Assembly: GCA_022821775.1 (NCBI GenBank)
Contig: JAJECY010000208.1
Coordinates: forward strand, 1-40,087
From: Acidobacteriota bacterium
GTDB lineage: Bacteria; Acidobacteriota; Terriglobia; Versatilivoradales; Versatilivoraceae
Length of the DNA stretch: 40,087 nt
Direction: 5' to 3'
Below, piece by piece: positions 8,701 through 17,134 of this stretch; positions within the stretch are counted from its first letter, which is position 1; each line of letters starts with the position of its first letter. Under the pieces are notes generated by a model. That model was given only the letters and a program-made list of their open reading frames with translations. It searched no databases and was not told the origin of the DNA. The position numbers and the translations under genes were made by a program.

Positions 8701-11700
8701 ATTGGTCTGCTGTTCGTTTTGGAGTTGGTCCTCAACCCAGACGAGATCCGTGCGCAGAGAGACTTCCTCTTCATCGGACAGTTGTTTAAAACAGAAGACT
8801 TGCTCCAACTCTTCCTGTAGCTCCGCATGTTTTTCCAGCAACTCGATTCGGCGCTTTCGTTCCGCTCGATCCAGAGAGGCACGGCACTGGTCCAGCCCAC
8901 TCTCCGGCTCGGTGCCTTTCGCCCCGCCAGCCTTCTCCATCATGTGGTATGCCAACCTGGCCCCGTGAAGGTCTCCCCGGTCGAGACGAGCCTGACACGC
9001 AGCACCCAAAGTCTGGGCATGGGCATCGACATCAGCCAGTAGACCGAGTGTGTCGGCGCCGTCGGGCGCAACCAGCCGGTGGGCATCCATGTCGACATCG
9101 AAACCAGTCACATACAGTAGATCGTTGGTCAGGAGAGCATCGGGGTTCTCAGAGCTAACTCCAACCGAATCAGGTTCCTCAAACAACCGATGCAACGCGT
9201 CGACAGTGGCCCCGGCACGGGTTAGTGCTGCACACAACGGCCCCGGCACGCTCAATCCCACGACTCTCTCGATTGCTTGTCTGGCGCGACCGCCACGCTG
9301 CTCGACTTTACGTCGTAGCGCCTCGAGACTCAGGTCGACAAAGTTGGCCCTTGATTCGGGCGCGGCATCGATCAGCCGTAACCACTCCTTAGCCAACTGA
9401 ATCAGCGGCTCAGCGTGTTGCTCCAACTGCGGACGAGCCCGTCCTTCTATGCTCCCGCGTTTCCCAGGTCGAACCCTCGCATAAGTATCCTCGACAAGGC
9501 TGTCAAAGGATTTCCTTGTACTTAGCTGCTCAATAAGGTGCTTGATCTGACGTTTCCCGCCAGCCTCGCGATTCAAGAGGAGAGCAGCCAACTTGCCGAG
9601 ACAGCCGGCATCTTCCAGCCACTTCAGCCAAACGCGATGAGCTGGTCCGTACAAAATCCGCTGTCTCTTCGCTTTCGCCAGCCAGTCGCGGGTACGGGCA
9701 CGGATACTCTCGAGTTGCTCCGTCCAGTCGAACCCAGCGAACAGCGAAATGTCGAGTCGCACATGCTGCAGGCGTTCCGCATGTTCCGCCACAGCAACGG
9801 CGAAATCACAGACCGGGGCCAGAGAATCAGATAGGTTGATTCGACGCAATAATGACGGAGCCCCTGTCGCGGGGACAATCAAGGCCGGTCGGATGGTTGC
9901 ACTGAACAGTAACAAGTGAAGGCTGTCCCGTAGGTGCGGATCGGATTCCGACATTCGATCTGGATCAACCTGCCGGAGTTGTTTCTCAAGTGCGTGGGCG
10001 ATCTTGTCATCCGCCGAACGCACATGGTCTGATAGTATCGTGGCCGCGACGAGGTCTGGTGGAGGCAACGCTGAATGGGAGCAGTTCTGCTCTGAAAGAA
10101 GGCGCGCAATGTGGTACGCGATTCCGGGCCGATGATTGATCGAACTCCAGAGGGCGTCGATTGCATCTGTGGAAGGCAGGATCGGCGCATCTTGTGACTC
10201 GGCAGGCAACCGTGCTTTGGCAGTTGTCACAGGATGCCGCACACCGCCTTTCGCACCTTCCAAGGGTTCCCCAGGATCGGCGGTTTTGGCATCACCGACC
10301 GAAGCGTTTTCGGCCGTGTCCGAGTCCCGAGATGCTTCGAAAGGTTCCGAAGCAGTTGTGGTGGCATAGTCTGGTGTCACGCCATCGGAGGGCACGGAAT
10401 CCGGTAGAACGTGTTCATTCTTCTGCGTACCGGCAGCACTGTGGATCTGGGATTTAGGTTGTGCCTGCTCCGCCGAACTGTCATTCCTAACAGTATCCCG
10501 TTGCATCCATTCTGTTTCGTAGTCCTTCGATGGATCGAATTTACAGCCCTCCGGCGCCACCCGGTCGAGCACGTCAAGCACGGAGGTTTGTCCTTGGTCC
10601 CTGTGGCGAGCAATGGACTTCGCCAGTTCGCCTCTTTGATTCTCGGTACTCAAAAAGCTCTCGAGGTTGTCCCCGGGTTGCTCGGGTAATGTGCTCAACT
10701 TGGCTTCGAGACGCACGATCTCATCCCTGGTGCGGCGCCATGCACTCAAGGCGTTCGGCAACTCCGATTCGACGCGCTTGATTTCCCTTCGAAGCTGGTC
10801 TGCTGCGCTGCCACCAGAGATCAGATAACGCAACTTCCACTGAGCATGTATCTGGCCAATCGCGTTGCGGAGCCAGTGTGCATCGTGTTCCTCAGCCAGA
10901 GCAGTAATTGTATCGGCAATCTGTTGAACCAGCTTCTCTAGCCGCTTTGCGTCCTGCACAGCCAGTAGCGAGTCGTGGAGTTCATCAAGGGCCTGTACTG
11001 CCCTGTGCAGGTCGGGCAAGAGTTGTGGCTGCGGGGAATCAGCCCCCATTTTCGACAGTAGCGCAACTGCTTCTCGACAGCTCCTATTCCACCTTTGAAT
11101 GACATCATTATCGTCACAGGGAGAATCGTCATCTTCTTCCGCTCCGGCATCTCCCTGGCGGGAATCGAGGGCAAACGCGAATTCGTCCGCCAAGTCGGGG
11201 ACCTGTTCACCCGCCCAGCGCAGAAGCGCCACGTCTTCAAGCACAGTCGCAACCGCAAACACGGCGGCGACAACACAGCTCTGCCGCTCCGGAGAGCACT
11301 CTGCCCAGTTGAGAACGTCCTGACGGAGGCTCGGCCAAACTGCCAGTGCCGGGCGACACGAGTCGGGAAAGTCGGCCAGTGATTGGTTGGCGTCGGAGAG
11401 ATTCGGGAGCATTTCGGCAAGTTCCTGCTCACGCACCTCTCGTGTCAAGTACTCTGGGTCGTATACCACCAAAGCGCGATGTTCCATCGACGGGAACAAA
11501 TCGTTTGGTTTGTCCACGACCGGCAACGTCCTATCCCAGTGATCCCGCCGAAAACCGGGTTGCGAGTACATAGTGGTGATGTAGAACCGGTGCCGTTCCT
11601 TGGTCGGCAGGCCCTTTGGCGGACGCAGGTTTGGGCTCGCTCGCTTGAATTGAGCGGCAAGTTGTTGACGTGCGGGTCGGCTGATGCCTAGGAGGTCGCA

Positions 11701-11778
11701 TAGCCGCACAAATCCTTGCTCGCCGACGAATCGCTTCGGCAGGCCGGTCGCGAATCGAGTCGCTTCTGTTTGGGTCAT
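5746..11778 (-). CDS. Giant 2010-aa ATPase of a putative defence system
   Basis: I do not recognise the full-length family. An N-terminal helical region (to about 500) leads into acidic low-complexity sequence and then long helical, partly coiled-coil sequence up to about residue 1230. A GRAREREI box typical of Orc1/STAND-like ATPases precedes an intact Walker A, GGRQLGKT with K1358, and a Walker B LLLLLDEAD with D1452 and E1453. An arginine-rich sensor region and a winged-helix-like segment (about 1600-1700) follow. The last 300 residues form a second module with ATPase-like strand pattern but no GKT/S. ATG 11778 was chosen over TTG 11799; no clear Shine-Dalgarno precedes either. Its stop overlaps the HEPN gene start. 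A sensor or regulator ATPase driving a HEPN effector is the inferred role. Confidence 0.7.
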   Translation of the reverse strand: MTQTEATRFATGLPKRFVGEQGFVRLCDLLGISRPARQQLAAQFKRASPNLRPPKGLPTKERHRFYITTMYSQPGFRRDHWDRTLPVVDKPNDLFPSMEHRALVVYDPEYLTREVREQELAEMLPNLSDANQSLADFPDSCRPALAVWPSLRQDVLNWAECSPERQSCVVAAVFAVATVLEDVALLRWAGEQVPDLADEFAFALDSRQGDAGAEEDDDSPCDDNDVIQRWNRSCREAVALLSKMGADSPQPQLLPDLHRAVQALDELHDSLLAVQDAKRLEKLVQQIADTITALAEEHDAHWLRNAIGQIHAQWKLRYLISGGSAADQLRREIKRVESELPNALSAWRRTRDEIVRLEAKLSTLPEQPGDNLESFLSTENQRGELAKSIARHRDQGQTSVLDVLDRVAPEGCKFDPSKDYETEWMQRDTVRNDSSAEQAQPKSQIHSAAGTQKNEHVLPDSVPSDGVTPDYATTTASEPFEASRDSDTAENASVGDAKTADPGEPLEGAKGGVRHPVTTAKARLPAESQDAPILPSTDAIDALWSSINHRPGIAYHIARLLSEQNCSHSALPPPDLVAATILSDHVRSADDKIAHALEKQLRQVDPDRMSESDPHLRDSLHLLLFSATIRPALIVPATGAPSLLRRINLSDSLAPVCDFAVAVAEHAERLQHVRLDISLFAGFDWTEQLESIRARTRDWLAKAKRQRILYGPAHRVWLKWLEDAGCLGKLAALLLNREAGGKRQIKHLIEQLSTRKSFDSLVEDTYARVRPGKRGSIEGRARPQLEQHAEPLIQLAKEWLRLIDAAPESRANFVDLSLEALRRKVEQRGGRARQAIERVVGLSVPGPLCAALTRAGATVDALHRLFEEPDSVGVSSENPDALLTNDLLYVTGFDVDMDAHRLVAPDGADTLGLLADVDAHAQTLGAACQARLDRGDLHGARLAYHMMEKAGGAKGTEPESGLDQCRASLDRAERKRRIELLEKHAELQEELEQVFCFKQLSDEEEVSLRTDLVWVEDQLQNEQQTNAIGAAEARLKRIRQSLAAHTEKGKAEARTKFKSLAVGCEPDGRLRVEHAIDQGDLLTADELMSRIEKGERLDPDASERRELFREFIEVVDGIERRLIDANGIEVFVKAAEERKTVDGVRFEEMSESEIEPAVQLIGAWEELSRRKVYLKETVDDLLTSLGLPLRSIPPEPENQGRNWAEAIVETDFVQDRSRCPLPQFGSAARGRYRVLLDWGKTARESIPQIMSGSQDAATIVLHFEPLGADRNWLRRWAIDEHRVFLVIDPALVVFLAPRGSERLSALFCCALPLTAVEPYVTTPGYVPPELFFGRAREREIITKKTGTCFIYGGRQLGKTALLRTVEREFHQPDKQQIAKWIDLKAREIGHARKAAEIWPLLWRELCQLKVVKRVQLPEEPNPDNADHIRKLIDMIGQWVTDRGNRRLLLLLDEADNFLDADARTDFRESTRLKGLMDRTDRGFKVVFAGLHNVLRTTQRANHPLAHFGVPIKVGPLLDNREWLHAQQLIREPLQSVGYGFAVRDLSTRILWQTNYYPSLIQLYGEALVRRLRDSRKPVPYDIQATDITDVYRGNELRNAIRERFRWTLELDPRYFVIAYALAFELRGNPQEDRRSLDRGKIREYASGWWPEGFGDDSREFNVLLQEMEGLGVLRSTEGGRCYTFRNRYIVSLLGNEEEIARALDSPRELPTKFEPSVFHARQSDADNGASRRCPLTYEQESMLRARGGVAVVAGCDAAEIGSVADFLPQRIEKQSFHRLSVSKDVVEFQQNLMKLQPGSADAINVVLVPPDASWDSEWLKVATSALKRKKFGHLLRVVFVTDPDRLWQVMIGLETTPIEPDWISIAPWDEIFVRQWLDDNTLPCDRDGRKALMALSGGWSMALDRFVRRSRNSMDWDKRIDRLRRELEGKREWLLRLGITPAVGTELGMLLRHQPFGPSDIKSVSDLEGADPTVLERRAIWGERLGLLTRAEDQWRFNSLVERLLGGGSA

Positions 11779-12227
11779 ATCAAGCGGGAAAAGGCACAAG
11801 CAGAACTGCCACAGTTGTGCGGGTAACTACTGATCCAAGTCCAGACCCGGCCATGCTCAGGCCTGTGGGCAATAGTCGGAGAATCGAAACGCAGACCGTG
11901 TTCGGCCGCTTCCAGTCGCCCGACTGCTCCGGGATGGCAACGCACACGGGCGCCAACAGGGACACATCCCGCACGACGGTTCGCCAGTGCCGATTTGCGG
12001 GAAGGCTTGGTGCTCCAGGCTGCGGAGCCGTTCCTGCGCACGGCATCCCCCCGCGTGGACACACCTTCGGCCCCACCAAGGAATCGGTCAGTCCGACCCC
12101 CAACGGCGACGGCCCGAAATGTCTCAGGTGCAAACGGGTCAATCCCGTCAGGGATGACTTCCCGATCATGCTGGTCAAAAAGAACAAGGTAAGCGATTGC
12201 CGGCAGGGTGCGATGCCGGCGTCTTTC
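11779..12227. other. 449-bp gap upstream of the large ATPase gene
   Basis: The gap separates the ATPase gene start from the DUF4340 stop. Its only recognisable content is the decayed Trm112 fragment at 12077-12190. A GCCGGC/GCCGGC stem with a 10-nt loop at 12199-12220 lies just past the DUF4340 stop, but it lacks a clear U-tract. I could not find a convincing promoter for the ATPase gene. Confidence 0.5.
12077..12190 (+). pseudogene. Decayed inverted fragment of the Trm112-like gene
   Basis: On the plus strand this stretch encodes a peptide parallel to residues 16-53 of the Trm112-like protein at 3186-3356. The shared core is SPTPNGDG...KC..CKRV.PVRDD.PIMLV. The second CxxC pair survives as CLRC, but the N-terminal LVCPLC segment with the first CxxC pair is missing and no start codon with a ribosome-binding site is in place. 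About 98 of 114 bases match the intact copy by hand alignment. It is therefore a gene fragment in inverted orientation at the far end of the accessory island. Confidence 0.8.
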
Positions 12228-13571
12228 CTAGTCGCTCGTTTCCAAGAGGTCCTCGACCTTGAAGGCGAGGTCCTCGAGAACCTTCTTGTCCACCTTGTAC
12301 AGGGTCGGGTCGGCGTCGGCTTTGCCGAAAACGATCTCATCCTCGGTCTTCCCCAACACCACCTCGATGACCCGATCGTCCTTTCGCACCACCTTGACCT
12401 GTGCCGAGGGTTCACTGAAGCCATACCGGGGGTCATCCAGACTGGCCCGGTCCACGACTTCCTTCCCCTCCAGATCCTCCAATGGCCAGAAGAGCTTGTA
12501 CTCCAGGACCGATTCCTCCTCATGACCGGACGGAGACCGCAACCGCCACTGGTCTTCGCTGTCCCTGGCGAACTCGAACTCCCGGTCGGGCAGCTTGACT
12601 TCGACCCGTTTCACCTCATCTCGCTCAAAGCGGGCCATCTTCCGGTCGCGGAGCTTGGAGAGGTCGAGATTCAACTTCGCCACCAGGTCTTCCTTGATCT
12701 TGAAGACATCCGACCCGGAGTCATCCTTGGCGTAGAATTGGGCGCCGACCTGCTTGCCGACCAGCAGTGTTTTCCTGGCCCGATTTTCGCCCAAATAGAG
12801 ATCAACGCGGGAGGAGGGCGCATTCAGTCCGTAGGGCTTGAGTCCGCCGGCTCCCCGTTCCAGGAATTCCTCCACTCGGGCGAACTCCAGGTCACTGAGG
12901 AAGGTCCTGATCTCGGAGCGGTCGGCCCTGGCCTGAATCGGCTCTCGGATAGACCAATCCTCTCCCTCCTTCTGCAACCGGTAGGTCTTGCGCCTCGAGC
13001 GGACCCGGACTTCCCGGACCTGTTCCCTGTCAAAATCCAGCACCGACTTGTCCCTGAAATCGAACAGTTCCTTGTCGACTGTGGTATGGAGCAACGTGGG
13101 CAACACCAGCACCTTGGCCTGGTGTGGAATCCTGCCGAAAACCGAGGCCTGGTTGAAGTCCTTGTCTCCAAGCTCCAGGTCCAGCCTGCGCCCATCCTCT
13201 AAACCCATGGTAATTTTCAGGTTGGGATCCTCCAGGCCATAGTCCTTCCAGTCCACCGAATCCGGCTCCAGAGATCTCTCCACCTGGGTGGAACTCAACT
13301 CGGAAACCAGCCCCTCCACCGCCGCCGCGTCGACCTTGGCTTCGATGGGAGCAACCAGCTTCCAGCCACCGTTCTCCTTGTTCAGGATGATGGAACCGGC
13401 GCCGCGGACCAGGGAAATGGAGTTCACCTCCTCCTTTTCGAACTGGAAGAGCTTCTTGGCCTCTTCGGCAGCCTCTTCGCGTTTTTTCCCGCCTTCGATC
13501 TCGTAAAAGTAGACGAAGGCCCCCAAGCCGACGAAGAGAACAGCCACGACGCCCAGGTTTCTCCAGATCAT
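12228..13571 (-). CDS. DUF4340-domain protein of the Gld-type ABC operon
   Basis: This 447-residue protein has one N-terminal membrane anchor (about residues 4-23, IWRNLGVVAVLFVGLGAFV) followed by a large charged extracytoplasmic region. The repeating pattern FxFExxEVxxIxLxR...LxKEGxxWxLxxP recurs at least three times and is the signature of DUF4340. Such proteins commonly lie next to GldG-like ABC auxiliary proteins; their biochemical function is unknown. ATG 13571 overlaps the stop of the upstream gldG-like gene (ATGA), so the genes are translationally coupled. A longer frame to 13592 exists but has no support. It is the last gene of the four-gene operon. Confidence 0.88.
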   Translation of the reverse strand: MIWRNLGVVAVLFVGLGAFVYFYEIEGGKKREEAAEEAKKLFQFEKEEVNSISLVRGAGSIILNKENGGWKLVAPIEAKVDAAAVEGLVSELSSTQVERSLEPDSVDWKDYGLEDPNLKITMGLEDGRRLDLELGDKDFNQASVFGRIPHQAKVLVLPTLLHTTVDKELFDFRDKSVLDFDREQVREVRVRSRRKTYRLQKEGEDWSIREPIQARADRSEIRTFLSDLEFARVEEFLERGAGGLKPYGLNAPSSRVDLYLGENRARKTLLVGKQVGAQFYAKDDSGSDVFKIKEDLVAKLNLDLSKLRDRKMARFERDEVKRVEVKLPDREFEFARDSEDQWRLRSPSGHEEESVLEYKLFWPLEDLEGKEVVDRASLDDPRYGFSEPSAQVKVVRKDDRVIEVVLGKTEDEIVFGKADADPTLYKVDKKVLEDLAFKVEDLLETSD

Positions 13572-15166
13572 GACTTGCGTCTCCTTGACCAAACCAGGAC
13601 GCCCAAGCCCAGCGCCGCCCCCGGCAACACGACCATGGTCACCCAGAACAGCGTCCTGGAGTCGGCAGAGGTCATCTGGACACCGCGGTTTTCCGAATCC
13701 TTGGGTCGAACCGATATCAGGTCCTCGTCCTCGGCCAGCCAGCTCACCGCATTCAGAAACAGGTCCCCGTTCCGCTGGAGCCGCAGAAAGGCGTTGTTGG
13801 CAAAGTCGGAATCGCCTATCACCACCACCCGGGCTTCGTTGCCGAAGGATCCTTCTTTCTCCGACTCGTTCGGGTCCGAATCTTCGCCCCCGTCTTCGTC
13901 TTGAGCTCCGTTCGAATCGGCCGCCGAACTCAACGAAAGGGTGCTGACCACCCCAAGGACCACCGGGCCCTCGATATCCACGTCCGGATTGAACTCCGCC
14001 GATCCGTCCACCAGGTTCTTTTCCCCCCAGCTTCGCTCCGAGGTACGAAACAGCTCCCTGGAGCTGAAGGAAGAATCCTCGTGATCGACTGTTTTCAGCG
14101 AGCGAGCTTCAGGAAACACGGTCATGGTATTTTCGAGGTCATCGGTAATGGGGTGCGACTCGTAGGAGGTCACCAGGGGAGCCGCGGGGCCCATGCCGAA
14201 AAGCTGCCCCAACCCGGTGGAGTCAACCACGATGTCGTCCTCCACCCCGATCTTCCACTTCTCCAGCAGTTCTTTCAGGCCGGAGTCGAGGTCGGGGTCC
14301 AGCAGCAGGAGAACTTTCCCCCCCGCGTCGACATATCCGTCGATGAGCGCCGTCTCCGTTGGGAGCAGGGCCACGGCCGGACCGGCGATCACCAGGGCGG
14401 AGCAATCTTCGGGAATGCTCCCCGCCTCGGCCAGATTGATGCTTTGCACACGGTAGTTCTGATTCTCGATGGCCTGCTTGGCGGCAGCGTATCCCCTCTC
14501 CTCCCGGCTGTTTTCGATGTCGGCCTCGCTGTGTCCCTTGGTGAAGTAGATGACCTTGTCCTGCTCCCGCGTAACCTTCAGGATGCTGTTGGTAATGTCC
14601 TCTTCCTGGGCAGCCTCCACGGTCTCCCGCTTCTCTCCCGCAACCACCAGGATTTCTCCAAAGCGGTTCACCTCGAACTTCCGGGCCAGTCCCGGCTCGG
14701 CCTGGGGGTCCACCTTGCGGTAGCTCAAAGCCGAGGGGTTGAGCGCCACATACTCCTTCATCAAGTCATCCAGACCTGCGTTGGGGTCCTTGTCGAAGTG
14801 GATGACTTCCACCTCCGTTTCCAACCCGCTGACCAGTTTCTCCGTCTGGTCGGACAGACTGTAGAGCTTGTTGCTGGTGAGATCCCAACGCTCCTGGTAT
14901 TTCTTGGCCAGGAAATTGATCATCCCCAGCAGGCCGACCACCATCACCACCATCAAGGCCGTGTTGGCGCCATACTGGGCGGACCGCCGCCGCAAGCCGG
15001 CCTTGAGTTGCTCGAAGTTCAGGGCAGCCATGGCCAATGTAAGAATCAGGCCTCCGTAGAGTGCGATCTGCACCCGGTAGTCCCAGACCCCCTGAATGGA
15101 GTACCAGACGTAGGCCAGTATGATCAGTACCGGGCCAAAGGAGGCGATGCTTTTCAGTACGTTCAT
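13568..15166 (-). CDS. GldG-like ABC transporter auxiliary protein
   Basis: This 532-residue protein has three N-terminal membrane helices (about residues 5-75), then a large external domain of the GldG/ABC_transp_aux type. Its opening reads YSLSDQT(E)KLVSGL.TEVEVI, with a later VIAGP...L...YVDAGGKVLLLLDP segment. A final membrane helix near residues 500-522 ends in WSRRRKS. In Flavobacterium GldA, GldF and GldG form an ABC complex needed for gliding. Outside Bacteroidetes the same trio is widespread and its substrate is unknown, so gliding is not implied here. ATG 15166 follows GGAGG with 10-nt spacing. The 3' end overlaps the DUF4340 gene by 4 bp. Confidence 0.9.
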   Translation of the reverse strand: MNVLKSIASFGPVLIILAYVWYSIQGVWDYRVQIALYGGLILTLAMAALNFEQLKAGLRRRSAQYGANTALMVVMVVGLLGMINFLAKKYQERWDLTSNKLYSLSDQTEKLVSGLETEVEVIHFDKDPNAGLDDLMKEYVALNPSALSYRKVDPQAEPGLARKFEVNRFGEILVVAGEKRETVEAAQEEDITNSILKVTREQDKVIYFTKGHSEADIENSREERGYAAAKQAIENQNYRVQSINLAEAGSIPEDCSALVIAGPAVALLPTETALIDGYVDAGGKVLLLLDPDLDSGLKELLEKWKIGVEDDIVVDSTGLGQLFGMGPAAPLVTSYESHPITDDLENTMTVFPEARSLKTVDHEDSSFSSRELFRTSERSWGEKNLVDGSAEFNPDVDIEGPVVLGVVSTLSLSSAADSNGAQDEDGGEDSDPNESEKEGSFGNEARVVVIGDSDFANNAFLRLQRNGDLFLNAVSWLAEDEDLISVRPKDSENRGVQMTSADSRTLFWVTMVVLPGAALGLGVLVWSRRRKS

Positions 15167-15170
15167 CCCT

Positions 15171-15959
15171 TTATGTCCTCCACCGCCAGGATTCAATGGA
15201 TCGATAGGTCAGGAAGAGCCCGAGAAAGACGAAGCTCAGGTAAACGACCAGGCTAGAGCTGTCGACCACTCCTTTCGAAAAGTCGTCAAAGTGGTTGAGA
15301 ATGGAAACGTAGCCGAGGATCTCCTGCACCAGGGGTCCCGCAGCCTGGGCGGAGAGGTCGATCACCCAGAGGATCAGGAGGACGCCGAAGGTGACGCTGG
15401 CGGCGACCATCTGGCTTTCCGTAAGGGTCGAGATAAAGATGCCCAGGGAAATCAACGCCGCGCCCAGCAACAACAGTCCCAGATATCCGGAAAGGACCGG
15501 TCCCAGAGCCATCTTGGGGGAGCTGTAGAAATAGAGGAAGGCGTGGTAGACCAACGTCGGCAACAGCATGACCACGAAAAAACCCATGGCTGCCAGGAAC
15601 TTTCCCAGGATGAGCTCGAAATGGGTCAGGGGAGAGGTCAGGAGAAGCTCGATGGTGGCTCGGCGTCTTTCGTCGGCAAAGGTCGCCATGGTGATCATGG
15701 GCACCATGAACAGAATGATGGTGCTGACGATGCCGAAGAAATTTCTTTCCACCAGCGCAGGAACATCCATGGCCGGGGCGCCGCCGCCGAACTGCTGGGC
15801 CTGGACGGCCATCATCATGGACCGCTGAATAAATACCGTCAGGATATTGTAGAAAAAATACCCGCTCACCAGGAGGAACACCGTCAGCACGCCGTAAGCG
15901 ACGGGGGAGGCGAAATAGACCTTCATTTCCTTGTCAATCACAGCCAGCAGGTTTCTCAT
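15171..15959 (-). CDS. ABC-2 type permease (GldF-like)
   Basis: This 262-residue integral membrane protein has six predicted hydrophobic helices. A cytoplasmic N-terminus NLLAVIDKEMKVYFASPVAY is characteristic of ABC-2 permeases, and a long first external loop precedes helix 2. The motif FADERRRATIELLLTSP is the conserved coupling segment of this permease group. It is the transmembrane partner of the ATPase encoded immediately upstream. Its ATG overlaps the ATPase stop (ATGA), and the gldG-like gene starts 4 bp after its end. The substrate is not deducible from sequence. Confidence 0.93.
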   Translation of the reverse strand: MRNLLAVIDKEMKVYFASPVAYGVLTVFLLVSGYFFYNILTVFIQRSMMMAVQAQQFGGGAPAMDVPALVERNFFGIVSTIILFMVPMITMATFADERRRATIELLLTSPLTHFELILGKFLAAMGFFVVMLLPTLVYHAFLYFYSSPKMALGPVLSGYLGLLLLGAALISLGIFISTLTESQMVAASVTFGVLLILWVIDLSAQAAGPLVQEILGYVSILNHFDDFSKGVVDSSSLVVYLSFVFLGLFLTYRSIESWRWRT

Positions 15960-16906
15960 TGACTACGCACCTCCTCCTGAGTGGTGAGTTGGGTGAAGAC
16001 TTCCTCCAGGCTCAACTGCAGGGAGCGAAACTCCAGGAGCTCAAAGCCTTCCTCGATGACACTATGAGCTATCCGGCCTCTGACATCCTGCTTCAGCTCC
16101 GTTTCGATGCGGTAGGAGAATACCCCCTCCTCCCCCAACGGTCTGGATACGACACTCAGCACTCCCTCGATCCGGTGCAGCCGCCGCTGCACCTCGACAT
16201 CCGAGCCCCTGGCTTCCATGTAAATGTGGGCGGCCCCCTGCTGCTGCCGAGTCAGGTTCTCGGGGGTGTCCACGGCCACGATCTTCCCGTCGGAGATAAT
16301 GACCACCCGCTGGCAGGTCATGCTGACCTCGGGCAGGATATGGGTTGAAAGAATAATGGTGTGGTTCCCCGAGAGGCTCTTGATGAGCTCTCGCACCTCC
16401 TTGATCTGATTGGGGTCCAGTCCGACCGTGGGCTCGTCCAGGATCAGCACCTCCGGGTCGTGGATCAATGCCTGGGCCAAGCCGACCCGCTGCTTGAAGC
16501 CCTTGGACAGGTGCTTGATCAGCTTCTTCCCGTAGCCCTCGATACGCACAGTCTCCTTGACCTCCCGCAGGCGCCTCTTGCGGTCTTCAGGAGCTACGCC
16601 CTTGATCCTGGCCACGAATTGAAGGTAGCCGTCCACCGTCATCTCGTCATAAAGGGGAGGGTGTTCGGGCAGGTAGCCGATGCGACGTTTCACTTCCATG
16701 GCATTCTCGAAAACGTCATACCCGGCTACCCGAGCCGTGCCTTCAGTGGCGGGAAGGAAACAGGTGAGAATGCGCATGGTCGTGGTCTTGCCGGCGCCGT
16801 TAGGTCCCAGGAACCCCAGAATTTCTCCCTTTTCCACCTGAAAGGACACCTCATCGACAGCCTTCAGGTTCCCGTATCTCTTGGTCAGCCGATCGACTTC
16901 AATCAC
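15956..16906 (-). CDS. ABC transporter ATP-binding protein (GldA-like)
   Basis: This 316-residue ATPase has all motifs of an active ABC nucleotide-binding domain: Walker A GPNGAGKTT (34-42), the Q-loop region near YLPEHPPLY, signature LSKGFKQR (133-140), Walker B LILDEP (154-159) and the H-loop in ILSTHIL. The C-terminal extension of about 80 residues is typical of GldA/ABC-2 exporters. It opens the operon ATPase-permease-GldG-DUF4340 and lies about 95 nt downstream of a good promoter. It powers export or membrane rearrangement through the ABC-2 permease. Confidence 0.96.
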   Translation of the reverse strand: MIEVDRLTKRYGNLKAVDEVSFQVEKGEILGFLGPNGAGKTTTMRILTCFLPATEGTARVAGYDVFENAMEVKRRIGYLPEHPPLYDEMTVDGYLQFVARIKGVAPEDRKRRLREVKETVRIEGYGKKLIKHLSKGFKQRVGLAQALIHDPEVLILDEPTVGLDPNQIKEVRELIKSLSGNHTIILSTHILPEVSMTCQRVVIISDGKIVAVDTPENLTRQQQGAAHIYMEARGSDVEVQRRLHRIEGVLSVVSRPLGEEGVFSYRIETELKQDVRGRIAHSVIEEGFELLEFRSLQLSLEEVFTQLTTQEEVRSQ

Positions 16907-17000
16907 AAGAACTCTCCCTTCCCGGATTCAAAGACACGATCCCGAGCGAGCCCCGCCGTGACCGACCCAGGGGTGAGCCTGAGGGTCGCTCGAACAGATT

Positions 17001-17028
17001 ATTATAAGGAAAACGCTTCGGCTGTAAA
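17001..17028 (-). promoter_or_regulatory. Promoter of the Gld-type ABC operon
   Basis: On the minus strand TTTACA (17028-17023) is separated by 16 bp from a perfect TATAAT (17006-17001). Transcription would start near 16994, giving an untranslated leader of about 88 nt before the ATPase gene. Confidence 0.65.
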
Positions 17029-17134
17029 GGGGGGACAACCGGAGGGGAAACACTCGCTGCCGTGGAGGTCCAGCGCCTCTGGAAACCCGGGAAATGAACG
17101 ATGGGTTCAAGCTTCGACCCTGGGCCGTGAGACC

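Noticed and set aside
12199-12220. Hairpin GCCGGC-10 nt-GCCGGC as a terminator of the ABC operon
   Set aside because: The stem is only 6 bp and no uridine tract follows on the minus strand.
11817-13202. A 461-codon plus-strand frame opposite the DUF4340 gene
   Set aside because: Only the short Trm112-like peptide inside it is meaningful; the rest is antisense to the DUF4340 gene.
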